A DNA stretch of 64,000 nucleotides from NCBI GenBank assembly GCA_016722375.1, contig JADKJG010000003.1, forward strand, positions 1-64,000, given 5' to 3'. The notes under the pieces were generated by a model. The model was given only the letters and a program-made list of their open reading frames with translations. It was not told the DNA's origin and ran no database searches. Shown one piece after another: positions 6,756 to 16,237 of the stretch (position 1 is the stretch's first letter; the number at the start of each line of letters is the position of its first letter). The translations under genes were made by a program, and so were the position numbers. Origin of the DNA: Bacteroidota bacterium. Its GTDB lineage: Bacteria; Bacteroidota; Bacteroidia; Chitinophagales; LD1.

Positions 6756-8102
6756 ATGTCCGATCTCAAAAAAATAAAACCTTCTTTAAGCAAAGGCACT
6801 CGCGATTTTCTGCCTTCGGAAGTAGCGAAGCGCAACTATATCTTCGATACCATTAAAGAGGTGTTTCGAAAATATGGATTTGAGCAAATTGAAACCCCCG
6901 CTATCGAACGCCTCGAAACCCTGACGGGGAAATATGGAGAGGAGGGAGACAAGTTGTTGTTTAAGATTTTGAATTCGGGAGATTATTTAAAAGAAGTCAG
7001 AAGTCAGCAATCAGCAATCAGCGATGCGGATATAAAGGAGATTACAAAAATAATTTCCGAAAAAGGTTTGCGTTATGATTTGACCGTTCCGTTGGCGCGA
7101 TATGTGGTACAGCATCAGGAAGAATTAGCTTTCCCTTTCCGCCGCTTTCATATCGGTCCGGTTTGGCGGGCAGACCGTCCGCAAAAGGGGCGCTACCAGG
7201 AATTTTATCAGTGCGATGCAGATATTATAGGAAGCACTTCGCTTTTGAATGAAGTGGAGCTGACGCAGATTTATGCAGAGGTGTTTGCCCGGTTAGGAAT
7301 GAAAGTCAGTATTCGTCTCAATAACCGAAAACTTATTGATGAGCTGATTAACGCAATAGAGGGGAATTCTAAGAAAAAGGAAATCATCACCGTTATAGAT
7401 AAATTGGATAAAATAGAATGGGATGGTGAAAAGGGGATTGCTAAGGAGCTGTCAAACTTAGGATTGAATGCGCAACAGGTGCAGGATTTAAAAGGATTTC
7501 TGTTTATGGCAGATTTCAAATTGCTATTTCCGAAGAGCGTTGGCAACCATGAATTGACTTATGTAATGAATAATCTAGACAGCACAACAGGCGTTCTGGT
7601 AGATCCTAAATTGATGCGTGGCTTGGATTACTACACCGGTACTATATGGGAAGTAAAATCGAACGATACACAAATCGGCTCGCTTGGTGGCGGGGGTCGC
7701 TATGACAACCTAACGGAAATGTTTGGTGGGCAAAATATGAGCGGGGTAGGGATTTCTTTTGGTATCGAACGCATTTACGATGTGATGGAAGAACTGAATC
7801 TTTTCCCTGAAACGATTGCTCAAGGAGCAAAGGTGCTTTTTGTTCCTCGCGAAGAAGCGATGGAAGATTTTGCTTTTTAGCAAGTACAACAGATTCGTGA
7901 GGCAGGGGTATCTGCCGAAATTTTTCTGGGTAACGTGAAGAAGAAAAAGCAATTTGACTATGCAGTGGCTAAGAATATTTTATTCATAGTAGAAGTAGGT
8001 GATGACGAAATGAAGACAGGCAAATTTCGCTTGCGCAATACGCGAAACCGCGAGACTCAAAATGATCTTTCAATAGCTCAAATCATTGAAATGCTTGCTT
8101 AA
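6756..8102 (+). CDS. hisS: histidyl-tRNA synthetase, interrupted by an in-frame TAG
   Basis: HisRS charges tRNA-His. From ATG 6756 the protein shows class II motif 2 (RRFHIGPVWRADRPQKGRYQ), the HisA motif GLDYYTGTIWEV and motif 3 ending GVGISFGIERI. At 7878-7880 a TAG stops translation after 374 residues. The same frame continues without further stop to 8102 and encodes the normal anticodon-binding domain (QIREAGVSAEIFLGN ... LSIAQIIEML), giving the usual family length of about 448 residues. TAG ends other genes here (clpP, yicC), so it is not reassigned. Loss of this domain would be lethal unless a second copy exists; a base error is most likely. An in-frame 7-bp repeat lies at 6995-7022. 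Confidence 0.9.
6995..7022 (+). repeat. 7-bp tandem repeat inside hisS
   Basis: Four heptamers, AGTCAGA, AGTCAGC and two AATCAGC, encode VRSQQSAIS in a variable loop just before the conserved SEKGLRYDLTVP segment. The same heptamer family (as its complement TCTGATG) forms a longer run inside metG. Confidence 0.7.
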
Positions 8103-8339
8103 AAGGCGGATTTATGTTGCTTAGACCTTAAATCCTAAGGATGGAAGCAACTCGTAGTCATTTTATGTGGAAAGGATATTGATTTTTGATATTTATAACA
8201 TCTATTGCCCACTGTAGATAACTAAAGAGAGCTGTGCCATAAATATTCAATCAGAATATTGACATTTGCCGAAGTTTGTATTAACTTCGGGTTCTAAATT
8301 GTGTGTTCCGGTCTTTTAGTTGCCGGATGGATAAGCGTT

Positions 8340-9599
8340 ATGAAAAGAATTGGGACTTTAGTTTGTTTAACTTTTCTAGTGGTCGTTCAATTGTTGGCTA
8401 ACCCCGGCAAGAAAGAACTGAAAATTGGCTTTCGTGACGTTACCACTGGTCTTTTCGATGTCACGAGCATCTATCTCGACATCGGCAGAGGTCCGCTATT
8501 TAATCCGGCAAATCCGCCGCTAGCTCAACCGGAAGATGAAGCCAAGCCATTTGATACAGCCGTCGCCAAACCACAGGTTTATTCTTTCACTACCGATAGT
8601 ATTGCTTGCTACTCTAATAGCTATGGAGCCTTTGGTTCTACAACCATAGTTCGTTTGGGCGTCCGTGTGCAAGGAGGCCATTCCTATACTTTTTCCGCAC
8701 AAATGATAGACAACTTCGATCCTACCACTATTATTTTGATTGAAGACCGCTCTACCGGTACTTTTCAGAGCCTTCGACAGAGGGGCGAATTTACAGTCAG
8801 TCTGCCGCAGCCGGAGTCAATGGAATATCGTTTCTATGTTCATATTACCTATCCACCGGTGATTGATCCTATCCCATCGGGTTGCGATAACAACGACGGT
8901 ATGGTGACGGTTACTCAAGATACTTTTATAAAGTGGGACCTTTGTTCTATAGACCGGAACGGCTCCAATCCTATTTCGTCCTATACTGGTATTAGCGGTG
9001 ATTTGAGCTTCTCTAATCTTCCGGCAGGCACCTATAATGTAAACTTTTATTACCAAGGATATCCGGCAAGAAAAATTGTAGTAGTCGGCACTTATAAAAT
9101 CACCAGTTCTGCCGCCCCTGTGGATAGCTACGCAGCTGTAAATGAGATTTTAAGTTTTTATTCTCAGGCACAAAATGCCACTTCCTACGTTTGGGATTTT
9201 GGCGAAGGGACAGTAATTACGGGAGTCGCTAATCCGGAAATGGCTTATGCCCTGCCGGGTGTATATTCTATTTCCTTGCACTGTAGCAACACTTTCGGAT
9301 GTAATGCTTATGAATATTTGACTGCCCATATCGGCCTGGGTGCTTCTATTGGCGATGACGCAGAGATTATACCGACCATTACCCTTGCAAACAGGACTTT
9401 GATAATTCAAATGAACGATCAAGTATCGGGACCGGTAAATTATCAGGTTTATAATATCGCCGGGCAAGAAATCATATCGGGTACTGCCTCTAATGTCCAT
9501 ACTCCGATTAACCTCTCCAGCCAGACATCTGGAATTTATATCCTTCGGCTTCAGGGGGACGACCATGGAACCTATGCCAAGAAATTTTTCTTAGAATAA
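8340..9599 (+). CDS. secreted PKD-domain protein with T9SS sorting domain
   Basis: I start at ATG 8340, giving 419 aa, because it opens a clean signal peptide (MKRIGTLVCLTFLVVVQLLA); an upstream GTG at 8301 is possible. After a beta-rich body (including SLPAGTYNVNFYYQGYPA-like adhesive strands) there is a PKD domain (SYVWDFGEGTVITGVANPEM ... GVYSISLHCSN). The last 80 residues form a type A Por sorting domain (VYNIAGQEIISGTAS, then SGIYILRLQG and a final KKFFLE). It would be exported by Sec, then carried over the outer membrane by the type IX system and fixed to the surface or released. Substrate unknown. Confidence 0.85.
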   Translation: MKRIGTLVCLTFLVVVQLLANPGKKELKIGFRDVTTGLFDVTSIYLDIGRGPLFNPANPPLAQPEDEAKPFDTAVAKPQVYSFTTDSIACYSNSYGAFGSTTIVRLGVRVQGGHSYTFSAQMIDNFDPTTIILIEDRSTGTFQSLRQRGEFTVSLPQPESMEYRFYVHITYPPVIDPIPSGCDNNDGMVTVTQDTFIKWDLCSIDRNGSNPISSYTGISGDLSFSNLPAGTYNVNFYYQGYPARKIVVVGTYKITSSAAPVDSYAAVNEILSFYSQAQNATSYVWDFGEGTVITGVANPEMAYALPGVYSISLHCSNTFGCNAYEYLTAHIGLGASIGDDAEIIPTITLANRTLIIQMNDQVSGPVNYQVYNIAGQEIISGTASNVHTPINLSSQTSGIYILRLQGDDHGTYAKKFFLE

Positions 9600-9661
9600 G
9601 TTAAAACTAATTGGCTGAAGGGTTATTGTCCTATTTTCGTCCATTACCTAATATAGTATTG

Positions 9662-11689
9662 ATGAAGACCACAGCCGCCTTTTTTAGTTCACTTCTGATA
9701 TTCTGCTTTCATTTTTCTTCTGCTCAGATTCTGGCTCCCGCCTCTTGGGAGTGGAAGGCAGAGCAGACCGGTAAGGGAGAATACAAACTTGTTTTTACTG
9801 CTAAAATTGACAAGGGGTGGCATATTTATTCTCAGCATATCGGCCCCGATGGACCGGTTCCCACTTCCTTCAAATTTGAAACAAATAAAGAAGTTGAACT
9901 GATAGGTAAAACGACCGAAACGGGAGCAAAAACTCATGAAGGACATGATCCTGTGTTTGAAATGCAGTTGAAGTATTTTGAAGAAAGTATGACTTGTACC
10001 CAGAAAGTAAAAGTTTCAAAAGATACTAAACTTAAAGGCTCACTAGAGTTTATGCTTTGCGACGACTCACGTTGTTTGCCGCCTGAAGAAAAGGAGTTTG
10101 AATTTAATCTGAGTGGCTTGACCGGATTATTGCCACAAGAAAACCTTCTTAAAGAGGAGGTGCCGATTCGCGCAGACCAGATTGCATTTGATTCAACAGT
10201 TCAGGCTGAGATTGAGCGTTCCATGAATCAAACTAGCACTCCGGTTCTAGGAGAAAAGGACTTTGGGGTTACGATGAGCGATTGTGGCAAAAGCGAAGCA
10301 TCTGTGGACAAAGGTTTTTGGTCCATTATTGTATTGGGTTTTCTGGGTGGGTTGGTGGCCTTGCTAACGCCCTGTGTTTTTCCAATGATTCCGCTGACGG
10401 TTTCCTTTTTCACGAAACGAAGCGAAAGCAAAACAAAAGGTCGCTTTGAAGCATTCTTTTATTCCTTCAGTATTGTGATGATTTATTTTCTGCTGGCCGT
10501 TCCCTTTTTAATCTTCAATATTTCGCCCGATACGCTCAACGAAATCTCCACCGGTGCGCCCTTGAACGTTTTCTTTTTTGTCATCTTCGTAGTCTTTGCC
10601 TTTTCTTTTTTCGGATTCTACGAAATCAGCTTACCTTCTTTTATTGCTAACAAGGCAGATTCGGCTTCTAACGTTGGCGGCTTGATTGGTATTTTTTTTA
10701 TGGCGCTCACCTTGGCGATTGTTTCTTTTTCCTGTACCGGTCCCATTCTCGGCTCCTTACTGGTCGGAGCCTTGAGCTCATCTAGCGGTAAGTTAAATTT
10801 AGTGGCCGGGATGACCTCTTTTGGCTTGGCGCTTGCACTTCCGTTTGGGCTATTTGCTCTCTTCCCCAACATGATGAAGTCGCTTCCCAAATCAGGTGGT
10901 TGGTTAAATACGGTGAAAGTAACTTTAGGTTTTGTAGAGCTAATTTTAGCGGTGAAATTCTTGTCAAACGCTGACTTGGTTGCTCACTGGGGTATCTTAA
11001 AGCGGGAGGTTTTTCTTGGGCTTTGGGCTTTGTTAGGAGCAGGAACGTTTATCTATCTGATGGGTTGGTTTCGCTTTTCAAATGAATCGCCGGTGAACAG
11101 GCTTTCACCTATTCGTTTAAGCGCTGCTGCGCTTGCTTTGCTTTTTACGATATATACAGCTTATGGCATTCCGGGCAATGACCTGCATTTGTTTAGTGAC
11201 TTTCCGCCGCCTAAATTCTATTCGCTGGTTGAAAGCCGTTCCGGAATAGAGTCTGTTAAAAATAATTATGAAGCCGCTCTGGCCAAAGCAAAAGCTGAGA
11301 ATAAATTACTGATGCTAGATTTCACAGGCTGGGCTTGTGTCAACTGCCGGAAAATGGAGGAAAATGTATGGCCCGATCAGGAAGTGATGGAACGATTGAA
11401 TGAGCGCTTTGTCATTGCTTCTCTTTATGTAGATGATAAAAAGGAACTGCCTAAAAATGAACAGTATATCAGTGAAGTCTTTAACGGAAAAAAAATCAAA
11501 ACAGTAGGCAATAAGTTTAGCGAGATGCAGGCAAAATATTTTGGAGCGAATACACAGCCTTATTATGTCCTGCTATCTCCTGACGAAAAGCTGCTCACTC
11601 ATCCCAGAGGATATACCCCCGACCCGAAAGAGTATGTTGATTTTTTGGATTGTGCCTGGAATACGTACCGGCAGGTCGGTCAGAAGTAA
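9662..11689 (+). CDS. dsbD: thiol:disulfide interchange protein DsbD family
   Basis: Moves reducing power from the cytoplasm across the inner membrane to periplasmic thioredoxin-fold proteins. Start ATG 9662 gives 675 aa and a signal peptide ending SSAQ. The N-terminal DsbC-like domain carries the pair MLCDDSRC (C133 and C138). A CcdA-type membrane core follows, with LLTPCVFPMIPLTVSF and FSCTGPILGS holding the two membrane cysteines, then a C-terminal thioredoxin domain with WACVNCRKME (CxxC near residue 560). All three modules needed for the electron relay are present. It follows the PKD/T9SS gene by about 60 bp. Confidence 0.93.
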   Translation: MKTTAAFFSSLLIFCFHFSSAQILAPASWEWKAEQTGKGEYKLVFTAKIDKGWHIYSQHIGPDGPVPTSFKFETNKEVELIGKTTETGAKTHEGHDPVFEMQLKYFEESMTCTQKVKVSKDTKLKGSLEFMLCDDSRCLPPEEKEFEFNLSGLTGLLPQENLLKEEVPIRADQIAFDSTVQAEIERSMNQTSTPVLGEKDFGVTMSDCGKSEASVDKGFWSIIVLGFLGGLVALLTPCVFPMIPLTVSFFTKRSESKTKGRFEAFFYSFSIVMIYFLLAVPFLIFNISPDTLNEISTGAPLNVFFFVIFVVFAFSFFGFYEISLPSFIANKADSASNVGGLIGIFFMALTLAIVSFSCTGPILGSLLVGALSSSSGKLNLVAGMTSFGLALALPFGLFALFPNMMKSLPKSGGWLNTVKVTLGFVELILAVKFLSNADLVAHWGILKREVFLGLWALLGAGTFIYLMGWFRFSNESPVNRLSPIRLSAAALALLFTIYTAYGIPGNDLHLFSDFPPPKFYSLVESRSGIESVKNNYEAALAKAKAENKLLMLDFTGWACVNCRKMEENVWPDQEVMERLNERFVIASLYVDDKKELPKNEQYISEVFNGKKIKTVGNKFSEMQAKYFGANTQPYYVLLSPDEKLLTHPRGYTPDPKEYVDFLDCAWNTYRQVGQK

Positions 11690-11700
11690 CTCCCTACTTC

Positions 11701-11716
11701 AGGGGATATTCCCCCT
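11701..11716. terminator. short GC hairpin between convergent genes
   Basis: AGGGG, a 5-6 nt loop and CCCCT form a hairpin between the dsbD stop (11689) and the SprT-like gene, overlapping the latter's stop codon. No clear T tract; weak call. Confidence 0.3.
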
Positions 11717-12509
11717 ACAAATAATATTGGATATGCTTTTCTTTCAGATGCTTCTCCGCCTGTTCAAAATCGGGCATTACCTGCTTCACTAAATTCCAAA
11801 AGCGGTTGGAGTGGTCATGGTGCACTAAGTGAGCCAATTCATGAATGAGTACATAGTCTATCACCTTGGCTGGAGCAAACATCAGGCGAATGGAAATTAC
11901 AATCTTCCCATTTCGTGAACAATGTCCCCAAAAACTGGTGGCATGTTTCATGTTCACCTGGCTCACCTGCTTCTTGAAATAACGATTATTGAGTTCATGA
12001 ATTCGCTCTTCTACAATAGGGTGAAAGTACTTACACAGACATTTCGACACCAGATAGGAACAGGCATTTCCTTCTGCTTCTTTGCTCAACCCCTTCGCCA
12101 GAGAGATGACAATATTGTTGCGAAATATTTTCGCTGTGGACTTGTTCACTTCATTATAGAATAGGCTGACAACAAATTCATAAGCGCCCACCTGGAGCAA
12201 TTCTCCATTTTTATACTGTCGCTGCGGAAGACTTTCTAACAAATGTGGTTTGTCATCTAGTTTTTCCTTTGCCCATTTCAGCAACTCATCAATGCTTTTG
12301 CGCTGTTCTTCTTTTTGTTGTCTGTCAGACACCCGAAGCAGGATGCCATTTTTATTTACTGATACCCGATTATTGAACCGTGGTTCAAATAAAATGCGTA
12401 CCGGCACTTCGGAACCGTTCACCTCGATCTCAAATTCGCGTCGCATAGCAACCTCTCTTTCGAGTTTGGGGCTTTCTGTAAGGAAGTGGTCAAATAATGA
12501 TAGTGCCAT
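11715..12509 (-). CDS. SprT/YgjP-like (DUF45) zinc metallopeptidase
   Basis: A 264-aa protein from ATG 12509 (the frame extends 18 bp further to a TTG). Residues near 200-215 hold HELAHLVHHDHSNRFW, the HExxH zinc site with the third ligand His of the DUF45/YgjP family. The N-terminal half is the beta-rich YgjP region (RILFEPRFNNRVSVNKNGIL, VRVS-type strands) and CSYLVSKCLCKYFHPIVEER. These predicted cytosolic proteases are common and often linked to restriction genes, but here the neighbours are dsbD and clpP. Substrate unknown. Convergent with dsbD. Confidence 0.85.
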   Translation of the reverse strand: MALSLFDHFLTESPKLEREVAMRREFEIEVNGSEVPVRILFEPRFNNRVSVNKNGILLRVSDRQQKEEQRKSIDELLKWAKEKLDDKPHLLESLPQRQYKNGELLQVGAYEFVVSLFYNEVNKSTAKIFRNNIVISLAKGLSKEAEGNACSYLVSKCLCKYFHPIVEERIHELNNRYFKKQVSQVNMKHATSFWGHCSRNGKIVISIRLMFAPAKVIDYVLIHELAHLVHHDHSNRFWNLVKQVMPDFEQAEKHLKEKHIQYYL

Positions 12510-12663
12510 GAACGGCGCTAAAATCAAAAGAACCCTGAGACTTGAGTGGTGATTTTTTCAACATTAAGGAGATAATATTATGGCTCAGGTATTGTGCTGT
12601 TTATTAGCCCTGCTTATAAAATATTCTATTTTTGAATCCTTGTAAACAAAAGACAATAAACGA

Positions 12664-13278
12664 ATGAGAACAAGAGCCGAAGAGCCCGAAACACCTGGCA
12701 ATCCTGAACCGGAGAAATTGATGGAGAAATTTGCAGGTGGCATGAAATTTGATAATAAATTTCTGGAACAACGCCGTGTATTCCTTTGGGGAGCCGTGTT
12801 TGATGAGTCAGCCGAGAAAGTGGTGAACCGTTTATTGTTTCTCGAAGCTACTGATCCGGGGAAGGATATTTTCTTCTTCATTAATAGTCCGGGCGGAGTG
12901 GTAACCTCGGGCATGGTGATTTATGATACGATGCAGATGATATCTTCCCCGGTTCATACTATCTGTATGGGCTTGGCCGCTTCTATGGGCTCTATACTGC
13001 TGAGCGGTGGTAAAAAAGGCAAGCGGTTGATTTGGCCAAATGGTCGTGTGATGATTCATCAGCCATCATTGGGTGGCATGTATGGGCAGGCGACAGATAT
13101 TGAAATCACTGCTGCTGAAATACTTAAAACCAAACAGTTGAGTGCTGAAATCTTGGCGAAGAATTGTGGCAAGACCTATGAGCAAGTGATGAAAGATTTC
13201 GACCGCGACCACTGGATGAATGCCAAAGAAGCAGTAGAATATGGCATCGTAGATAAGATTGCGGATAAACTTTCATAG
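12664..13278 (+). CDS. clpP: ATP-dependent Clp protease proteolytic subunit
   Basis: Serine protease that forms a tetradecameric chamber fed by ClpX/ClpA-type unfoldases. The 204-aa protein has the catalytic S107 in CMGLAASMGS, H132 in VMIHQPSLGG and D182 in FDRDHWM, and the oxyanion strand FFINSPGGVVTSG. Two features differ from standard copies: GMYGQATDIEI replaces the usual GxxGQATDIxIxA with an insertion-free loop, and the N-terminal 20 residues are acidic and Pro-rich, suggesting a ClpP paralogue rather than the clpP-clpX copy, since clpX is not adjacent. Ends with TAG. Confidence 0.93.
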   Translation: MRTRAEEPETPGNPEPEKLMEKFAGGMKFDNKFLEQRRVFLWGAVFDESAEKVVNRLLFLEATDPGKDIFFFINSPGGVVTSGMVIYDTMQMISSPVHTICMGLAASMGSILLSGGKKGKRLIWPNGRVMIHQPSLGGMYGQATDIEITAAEILKTKQLSAEILAKNCGKTYEQVMKDFDRDHWMNAKEAVEYGIVDKIADKLS

Positions 13279-13323
13279 GAAACCGGACAATCTGATTCCC
13301 GAATTTCCAGTGTAATTGAAACA

Positions 13324-13728
13324 ATGACCAACCAAGATCAACATGTAGAAACTGCCAAATTGCAAAAGAGCATTGCTACGCGATTGGGCATTGACCCGCA
13401 GAATCTCATCTTCAACTATACTCAGAAAAACGAGACCGTTCGGCTGGACATCGTGACTGTAAACCCCAAGCACGACCAGTCATTTCTTTTTCAAACCACT
13501 TTGGGCATTGATAAATTGGAGGCGCTCAAAAAGATGTTGGAGTATATTGATCGTCATTATAACGATGAGGGAAGCCTGACGATTCAGTGGATAAAAATTG
13601 GAGAGAACAAATTACACACCTCCTATTTCCGGGCTAAGAACATGTACGAAGCACTGGACAAGTTCTATTATGGGCGAGACATGGGTTCATACAAGATTTT
13701 CAGCATCGTATTAAATCCGGTGAGCTGA
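13324..13728 (+). CDS. conserved hypothetical protein
   Basis: A 134-aa cytosolic protein 45 bp after clpP on the same strand. Central sequence SFLFQTTLGIDKLEALKKML followed by DRHYNDEGSLTIQWIKIGEN suggests an alpha/beta domain with a long amphipathic helix; no catalytic motif is visible. Similar length proteins occur in Bacteroidota but I know no function. The closeness to clpP allows a role in proteolysis (adaptor-like) but nothing in the sequence shows it. Confidence 0.7.
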   Translation: MTNQDQHVETAKLQKSIATRLGIDPQNLIFNYTQKNETVRLDIVTVNPKHDQSFLFQTTLGIDKLEALKKMLEYIDRHYNDEGSLTIQWIKIGENKLHTSYFRAKNMYEALDKFYYGRDMGSYKIFSIVLNPVS

Positions 13729-13733
13729 CTTTT

Positions 13734-14060
13734 CTATTTCAGCTTTTCGTTTTTCTGATGCCGTTCTGCATCGCGGATGCTTTTCTTCTCTAAGTTTTTT
13801 TGTAGTGCTTCGGTGAGGTTGACACCTGTTTGATTGGCAAGACAGATCAATACCCACAGGACATCAGCCATTTCGTCGGCCAAATCTACTTTCTTGTCAG
13901 ATTCCTTGAATGATTGTTCGCCATATCTTCTTGAAATGATACGCGCAACCTCACCCACTTCTTCAGTCAGGATAGCCATATTGGTCAACTCACTGAAATA
14001 TTTCACCCCGGTTGTTTTAATCCAACGATCCACGGTTTCTTGTGCTTCTTCTATAGTCAT
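13734..14060 (-). CDS. MazG-like nucleotide pyrophosphohydrolase
   Basis: A 108-aa single-domain MazG-fold enzyme that hydrolyses (d)NTPs, typically for house-cleaning of damaged nucleotides. It shows the all-alpha metal site EEVGEVAR (EExxE) followed by DLADEMADVLWVL (ExxD), the four acidic ligands for Mg. The length fits the iMazG/RS21-C6-like small forms, not the duplicated E. coli MazG. The ATG at 14060 abuts the stop of dtd, so the two are cotranscribed, both being quality-control enzymes. Confidence 0.9.
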   Translation of the reverse strand: MTIEEAQETVDRWIKTTGVKYFSELTNMAILTEEVGEVARIISRRYGEQSFKESDKKVDLADEMADVLWVLICLANQTGVNLTEALQKNLEKKSIRDAERHQKNEKLK

Positions 14061-14513
14061 TTACTCTTTGTTTTTACTGTCTATATTTATCGTGACCGGG
14101 CCATCATTAATCAACGCCACCTTCATTTCTGCTCCGAATACCCCGGTGCCGACTCCTTTGCCCAAATCCATTTCTAATTGCTTCACGAACTCTTGATATA
14201 AGGGAATAGCCACCTCCGGTTTTGCCGCCTTGATGAAAGATGGTCGGTTCCCTTTCTTAGTGAGGGCATGGAGCGTAAATTGCGAAACCACTAAAACATC
14301 GCCACTATTTTCCAGCACCGACAAATTCATAAGCCCATTCTCATCGTTGAATATACGCAGGTTCACTATCTTTTTACTCATCCATTTCAAATCTTCCTGG
14401 GTATCCGAATCTTCAAAACCTGCCAGTATCAGCAATCCTTTTTGAATACTTGCTTTCATCTGCCCTTCAATAGTGACCGATGCTTCCTCTACGCGCTGGA
14501 TGGTAACTCTCAT
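14061..14513 (-). CDS. dtd: D-aminoacyl-tRNA deacylase
   Basis: Removes D-amino acids (and Gly mischarged on tRNA-Ala) from tRNA. The start at ATG 14513 gives 150 aa and the canonical N-terminus MRVTIQRVEEASV. The active-site SQFTLHALTKKGNRPSF motif and the Gly-cisPro motif NDGPVTI are both present; standard enzymes have SQFTLYADT at the first site, so the Leu-His-Ala variant is a small deviation. Followed without gap by the mazG-like gene. Confidence 0.93.
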   Translation of the reverse strand: MRVTIQRVEEASVTIEGQMKASIQKGLLILAGFEDSDTQEDLKWMSKKIVNLRIFNDENGLMNLSVLENSGDVLVVSQFTLHALTKKGNRPSFIKAAKPEVAIPLYQEFVKQLEMDLGKGVGTGVFGAEMKVALINDGPVTINIDSKNKE

Positions 14514-14635
14514 ATTATTATGGACGCAAATTAAAGACTTAGTTGCTGAACCAATCGGGTGGACGATTGCAATTCTCAAATCCTCTTATTTTTACCACCT
14601 AAGTACCAATCTATTCATCCGTTATTCAAATTGAT

Positions 14636-15514
14636 ATGCTGAAATCTATGACAGGCTTTGGAAAAGCCAGTGGCAAAATTGAAGAGCGAACCGTGAATGT
14701 GGAAATCAAATCGCTCAACAGTCAGAAAGGGTTAGACCTGAATATGAAGTTGCCAAGCAAATATCGGGAATATGAATATGCTTTGCGCACTAAGGCCGGT
14801 ACTATGCTCCAGCGAGGAAAGGTAGATGTCTATGTTAGTCTCGAAAACAATGAAGCAGCCAGCGAGCTTTCGCTGAATCGCGAATTAATCAAATCCTATT
14901 TCGCCGAGTTTAAAAAAATCGCTCAAGACATTGGCGCCTCTACTGAAAACCTCTTGCCCGTCATTCTGAAAATGCCGGATGTGATTGGCGAATCACACCA
15001 AGACCCAAGTGAAGGTGAACTCAAAGCCATAGAAGCTGTTTTGGAAAAAGCTATTGCCGAAGTAATATCCTTTCGCAAGAGCGAGGGCAAGACAACCGAA
15101 CAGGACATATTGTTGCGGATCAAAAATATTGAGGATGGAGCAATAAATCTGGCGGAGGAAGACAAAAGAAGGATACAAGATATTCGCAGCCGATTAAAAA
15201 AGAATCTGGATAATTTTATTCCCAAAGACAAGGTGGATCAAAATCGCTTTGAGCAAGAGGTGCTTTATTATATTGAGAAATTAGACATCACAGAAGAATT
15301 AACTCGTTTGAAATCACATGGCGACTATTTTCGCAAAATCATTTCGGATGAAGAAGAATTGAAAGGTCGTAAATTAAATTTCATTGCTCAGGAAATCGGC
15401 CGCGAAATCAACACTATTGGCTCTAAGGCAAACGATGCTACTATTCAAAAAATAGTGGTGAACATGAAAGATGAATTGGAGAAAATTAAAGAACAAACGA
15501 GTAATATTTTATAG
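14636..15514 (+). CDS. yicC: YicC family endoribonuclease
   Basis: A 292-aa YicC protein. Begins MLKSMTGFGKASG, the family's fingerprint, has the N-terminal YicC domain (VEIKSLNSQKGLDLNMKLPS) and a C-terminal DUF1732 domain (LKSHGDYFRKII ... GRKLNFIAQEIGREINTIGS, KANDATIQ). YicC proteins are metal-dependent endoribonucleases that form hexamers and are linked to stress survival and sRNA turnover in other bacteria. Next to gmk, the usual neighbour in many genomes. Ends with TAG. Confidence 0.93.
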   Translation: MLKSMTGFGKASGKIEERTVNVEIKSLNSQKGLDLNMKLPSKYREYEYALRTKAGTMLQRGKVDVYVSLENNEAASELSLNRELIKSYFAEFKKIAQDIGASTENLLPVILKMPDVIGESHQDPSEGELKAIEAVLEKAIAEVISFRKSEGKTTEQDILLRIKNIEDGAINLAEEDKRRIQDIRSRLKKNLDNFIPKDKVDQNRFEQEVLYYIEKLDITEELTRLKSHGDYFRKIISDEEELKGRKLNFIAQEIGREINTIGSKANDATIQKIVVNMKDELEKIKEQTSNIL

Positions 15515-15578
15515 TATATGGTTTGCGGTTCACGGCTGCTACTGCTAATCGCTATCTGCAAACTACTAAACCTAATCC

Positions 15579-16196
15579 ATGAGCAAACGTAAATTTACAA
15601 GGGTTCTGATTCCGCCAAAAAGGATTTTGGTAATTTGTTCTCCGTCCGGTGCCGGCAAATCATCCATCGTTAGAAAGCTATTGCGCTTCTTCCCCGAACT
15701 TTCCTTTTCCGTATCCTGCACCACGCGCGAACTGCGAGATGGGGAAGTGAATGGTCAGCACTATTATTTTTTAACGGTAGAAGAATTCAAAAATAAAATC
15801 AGCAAAAACGAATTTGCCGAATTTGAAGAAGTATATCCCGGTAAATTTTACGGAACGCTGAAAAGCGAAGTTGAGCGCATCTGGAATGAGCATCAGGTAG
15901 CTGTTTTTGATATTGATGTGAAAGGGGCACTGAATATCAAACAACAATTCGGTAAGGATTGTTTGACTATTTACATTGCGCCGCCCTCAAAAGAAACACT
16001 GGTTCAGAGATTGAAGAGTCGTGGCTCGGAAGATGCCAAAAGCCTGAAAGAAAGAATCAAACGTTTTGATGAAGAGATGAGCTATGCTACCAAGTTCGAC
16101 TCGGTGGTGGTGAATAAAGATTTTGATACGGCGTATATGCGAGTAAAAAACTTAGTCATCAATTTTTTGGAGCCGGACACGATACATGTGTATTGA
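15579..16196 (+). CDS. gmk: guanylate kinase
   Basis: Phosphorylates GMP to GDP. 205 aa; P-loop SPSGAGKSS at 21-29, the GMP-binding region SCTTRELRDGEVNGQHYYFL and the lid R-rich segment LKSRGSEDAKSLKERIKRF. Full length for the family. Follows yicC by 64 bp and precedes apaG by about 40 bp, consistent with one transcript. Confidence 0.95.
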   Translation: MSKRKFTRVLIPPKRILVICSPSGAGKSSIVRKLLRFFPELSFSVSCTTRELRDGEVNGQHYYFLTVEEFKNKISKNEFAEFEEVYPGKFYGTLKSEVERIWNEHQVAVFDIDVKGALNIKQQFGKDCLTIYIAPPSKETLVQRLKSRGSEDAKSLKERIKRFDEEMSYATKFDSVVVNKDFDTAYMRVKNLVINFLEPDTIHVY

Positions 16197-16237
16197 ACTT
16201 CCTTCCTTTACAGAGATAGTTTTATTATTGCAACAAC

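Noticed and set aside
7878..7880. TAG reassigned to an amino acid
   Set aside because: clpP and yicC end naturally at TAG and prfA (RF1) is intact in the window.
9150..9566. 138-aa minus-strand frame opposite the PKD/T9SS protein
   Set aside because: The plus-strand frame has a signal peptide, PKD and sorting domain; the minus frame shows no motif.
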